Shown: one piece after another, positions 37,218 through 38,919 of the stretch
Position numbering within the stretch: position 1 is the stretch's first letter
How the letters are laid out: every line of letters begins with the position of its first letter
IMG/VR virus record: IMGVR_UViG_3300045733_000189
Span: 1 to 38,919 of that record
Origin: a virus
Length of the DNA stretch: 38,919 nucleotides
Direction: 5' to 3' (one strand)
The notes under the pieces: model-generated
What the model was told of the DNA's origin: nothing
Seen by the model: only the letters and a program-made list of their open reading frames with translations
Databases searched by the model: none
Translations under genes and position numbers: made by a program

Positions 37218-38512
37218 GCACCAAGGACATCCGCCAGATGGAGGCGGACTTTCGCGCCCTCGCCAAGGAGCTGAAGGTCGGAGAGGCCGAGATGGCCGCC
37301 GGCCCCATCACCGAGGCGCGTGGCAAGGAACTGGAGGAGAAGGCCAAGGAGATGGAGACGCTCCAGACCCACCTCGACCAGTATCACCGGATCGCCGGCA
37401 TGACCCGCAGGGCCAGCGAGGTCGAAAACGTCACCCTGCCCGCCGACAAGAAGGACGGGCGGCCGAAGAGCATCACGACCACGCCCGGCCACCTGTTCGT
37501 GGCGAGCGACGCCTTCCGCGCGTACCGCGCGACCGGCAAGTCGGGCTGGAGCGCGAACGTGGACATCCAGTCCCTGCGCGGTGGCCACGTCCGGCTGAAC
37601 GGCAAGGCCGCCGAGGACTTCGAGGTCAAGGCGTTCGACCCCGCGACCCTGCCCGACCTGGGCACCGACGCGATCGTCGAGAGCCAGCGCGACCGCGACA
37701 TCGTCCGGTTCGAGGAGCCGGAGATCCTCACCATCCGCGACGTGATGAACGTCGTGCCGTGCAACTCCGACTCGGTGCGCTTCGTCAAGCACACCGTGAC
37801 GGATCGGGCGGCCGCCTCCCAGGCGAGCCGTGGGGCCGCGAAGCCCTACCTGCACGTCGAGTTCACGCCCGCCACGGTCTCCGTCGAGACCATCGCGGTC
37901 CTGTCCAAGGTCACGGAGCAGGACATCGACGATGCGCCGCGTCTCGTGGGCTACATCAACAACGAGATGCAGCTCGACGTCCGGTTCGAGGAGGAGCGCC
38001 AGCTCCTGCACGGGCTGGGCACGGGCGGCGAGATCGACGGCCTGTACTCCCAGGGCATCGCGGAGTTCACGGGTGCCGAGGTCGGCGACACGCTGATCGA
38101 CATCATCCGCCGGATGCGCGCCGGGCTCCGCAAGAGCCGCGTCATCCCGAACGCCGTGCTCGTGGACCCGCTCGACTGGGCGGAGATCGAGCTGACCAAG
38201 GGCGGCACGGGGACCGGCGGGCTGTACGTGTGGGGGCTCATCACGGACGTGCGCGGGCCGAGGATCTGGAGCCTGCGCGTGATCGAGTCCGACGCGATGA
38301 CCGACGCCTACACGGGCGAGCGTCGCGTGCTCATGGGCGACTTCGTCCGTGGGTGCACGCTGTACGACCGGCACGACGTGCGGCTCGCCGTCGGCTACGT
38401 GGACGACGACTTCGCCCGCAACCTGCGGACGCTGCGCGCCGAGGAGCGTCTGGCCCTCGCGGTCAAGCGTCCCTGGGCGTTCACCTACGCGGTGGTGGAC
38501 CTGGGTTCGTAA
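37214..38512 (+). CDS. Major capsid protein, HK97 fold
   Basis: A 432-residue capsid protein. Residues 1-65 are a helical, charged delta-like scaffold domain (IRQMEADFRALAKELKVGE, EELEEKAKEMETLQT) that the protease would remove. The rest has the HK97 pattern: IVESQRDRDIVRFEEPEILTIRDVMNVVP, a SVRFVKHTVT strand pair, VSVETIAVLSKVTEQDIDDAP, LRKSRVIPNAVLVDPLDW and the closing ERLALAVKRPWAFTYAVVDL. ATGA overlap with the protease stop. The gene ends right before the hairpin and the repeated end of the contig. Confidence 0.93.
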   Translation: MSTKDIRQMEADFRALAKELKVGEAEMAAGPITEARGKELEEKAKEMETLQTHLDQYHRIAGMTRRASEVENVTLPADKKDGRPKSITTTPGHLFVASDAFRAYRATGKSGWSANVDIQSLRGGHVRLNGKAAEDFEVKAFDPATLPDLGTDAIVESQRDRDIVRFEEPEILTIRDVMNVVPCNSDSVRFVKHTVTDRAAASQASRGAAKPYLHVEFTPATVSVETIAVLSKVTEQDIDDAPRLVGYINNEMQLDVRFEEERQLLHGLGTGGEIDGLYSQGIAEFTGAEVGDTLIDIIRRMRAGLRKSRVIPNAVLVDPLDWAEIELTKGGTGTGGLYVWGLITDVRGPRIWSLRVIESDAMTDAYTGERRVLMGDFVRGCTLYDRHDVRLAVGYVDDDFARNLRTLRAEERLALAVKRPWAFTYAVVDLGS

Positions 38513-38520
38513 CCCTGACC

Positions 38521-38556
38521 CGGTGGGGGTGGGGGCGCACTGCCCCCACCCCACCG
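38521..38556 (+). terminator. Strong hairpin after the capsid gene (right copy)
   Basis: Same structure as at 13-48. It begins 8 bases after the capsid stop codon; the arms at 38521-38536 and 38542-38556 pair around the loop GCACT. Confidence 0.55.
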
Positions 38557-38569
38557 ACCGGAGGATGAG

Positions 38570-38812
38570 ATGAGATACCTGGACGCGATCAAGGCCCGAA
38601 AGGGGCCAGCCGAGAACAAGGCCCTGGACGGGCCCGCCCTGAACAAGGCGGAAGCCGAGGCGCCCGATGCCCTGGGAAGCGTGACGTTCGCGTCTCCCCG
38701 CGCCCGCGAGGATGCCGTGGGGCGTGGCCTGACCGCCACGTCGTTCGAGGGCGTGGAGCCGTCGAGTGAGCGTGGGTACACCACCGCCGACGTGCGCTCG
38801 GTGAGCGCCTGA
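38570..38812 (+). CDS. 80-aa PSBD-like protein (second copy from overlap)
   Basis: Identical to the gene at 62-304, present twice because the contig ends overlap. This copy shows its native upstream context: capsid gene stop at 38510-38512, hairpin, then GGAGG at 38560-38564. It should be counted once in the circular genome. Confidence 0.8.
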   Translation: MRYLDAIKARKGPAENKALDGPALNKAEAEAPDALGSVTFASPRAREDAVGRGLTATSFEGVEPSSERGYTTADVRSVSA

Positions 38813-38813
38813 A

Positions 38814-38919
38814 GTGCGTGCCGCGGACGTGGTGCGGAGTGCGCGTGGCCTGACGCAGGAGGACCGGCAGGCTCAGGCGGACGCGCGTCGTCAGCGCATC
38901 ACAGGGGCGCGTTCCCGGC
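38814..38919 (+). CDS. Variant N-terminus of the LicD-type gene, cut by window end
   Basis: The frame starting at the GTG at 38814 encodes VRAADVVRSARGLT, as in the left copy at 306, but then goes QEDRQAQADARRQRITGARS where the left copy has REDRQAQAAARQQRRDGMRS. The first mismatches (38857, 38867, 38873) are codon-scale changes that keep the frame, and then the sequences separate. So the contig end captures a second allele of this gene or a different gene with the same start. Only about 35 codons are visible. Confidence 0.7.
   Translation, partial: MRAADVVRSARGLTQEDRQAQADARRQRITGARSR

Larger units (their letters stand above)
38509..38856. repeat. Terminal direct repeat, right copy
   Basis: Exact copy of 1-348. 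From 38857 to the window end the sequence drifts away from 349 onwards while keeping the same reading frame. The overlap closes the map at 38,508 bp. Confidence 0.9.

Noticed and set aside
37013-38554. Minus-strand frame of 513 codons opposite the capsid gene
   Set aside because: Lies opposite a convincing HK97 capsid gene with no protein-like pattern of its own.
1-38919. tRNA, rRNA, IS elements, CRISPR arrays
   Set aside because: No cloverleaf-like sequence with a GTTCRANNC-type arm outside coding frames, no inverted-repeat-bounded transposase and no repeat-spacer pattern were found by eye.

Overview
The window is one complete genome of a tailed double-stranded DNA phage with the gene set of a long non-contractile-tailed (siphovirus-like) virus, read as a contig whose ends overlap. 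Bases 1-348 are repeated exactly at 38509-38856, so the unit length is 38,508 bp and the map closes into a circle. This fits a circularly permuted or circularised phage assembly. Base composition is GC-rich throughout. Every convincing gene lies on the + strand, most joined by 4-base ATGA/GTGA stop-start overlaps. The host cannot be named. A putative Rz-like i-spanin in the lysis region argues for a two-membrane (Gram-negative type) bacterium.

Layout around the circle. (1) 32178-38512, head module: small-terminase candidate, large terminase, Com-like zinc ribbon, a promoter/dyad/terminator stretch, a portal fused to a MuF-like head protein, HK97-type prohead protease and HK97-fold major capsid protein. 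A strong hairpin and an 80-residue protein follow. (2) 306-2930, an accessory glycan cassette inside the structural region: LicD-type transferase, class I methyltransferase, GT2 glycosyltransferase and a TagD/RfaE-like cytidylyltransferase. (3) 2927-15158, tail module: fibre, head-tail connectors, tail completion proteins, tail tube, two tail chaperones, tape measure, hub and a LamG-like protein. (4) 15155-18982, lysis and neighbours: three small membrane proteins, a cysteine-type endolysin, a DUF1353-like membrane protein, a metallophosphoesterase and an i-spanin. (5) 18983-19302, non-coding, with a terminator-like hairpin and a promoter. (6) 19303-32152, early region: small regulators, RecE-like exonuclease, RecT annealing protein, SbcC/RecF-like ATPase, VRR-NUC nuclease, a radical-SAM protein, a GNAT-methyltransferase fusion, a run of small unknown genes and a DnaD/O-like replication initiator with a candidate origin inside it.

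How it works together. RecE and RecT, with the SbcC-like ATPase, form a recombination set. The initiator presumably recruits host replication enzymes, since no polymerase or helicase is seen. No integrase or repressor was recognised, although several regulators are unknown. The head and tail modules are standard.

The most distinctive parts are three. First, a radical-SAM-like protein ending in a sliding-clamp-type peptide sits directly before a GNAT-plus-DNA-methyltransferase fusion, which looks like a DNA hypermodification pair. Second, the LicD/cytidylyltransferase cassette lies next to the point where the two copies of the overlapping contig end diverge. Third, two small structural-region proteins share a motif resembling the E3/peripheral-subunit-binding domain. 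No tRNA, rRNA, CRISPR array or insertion sequence was seen.
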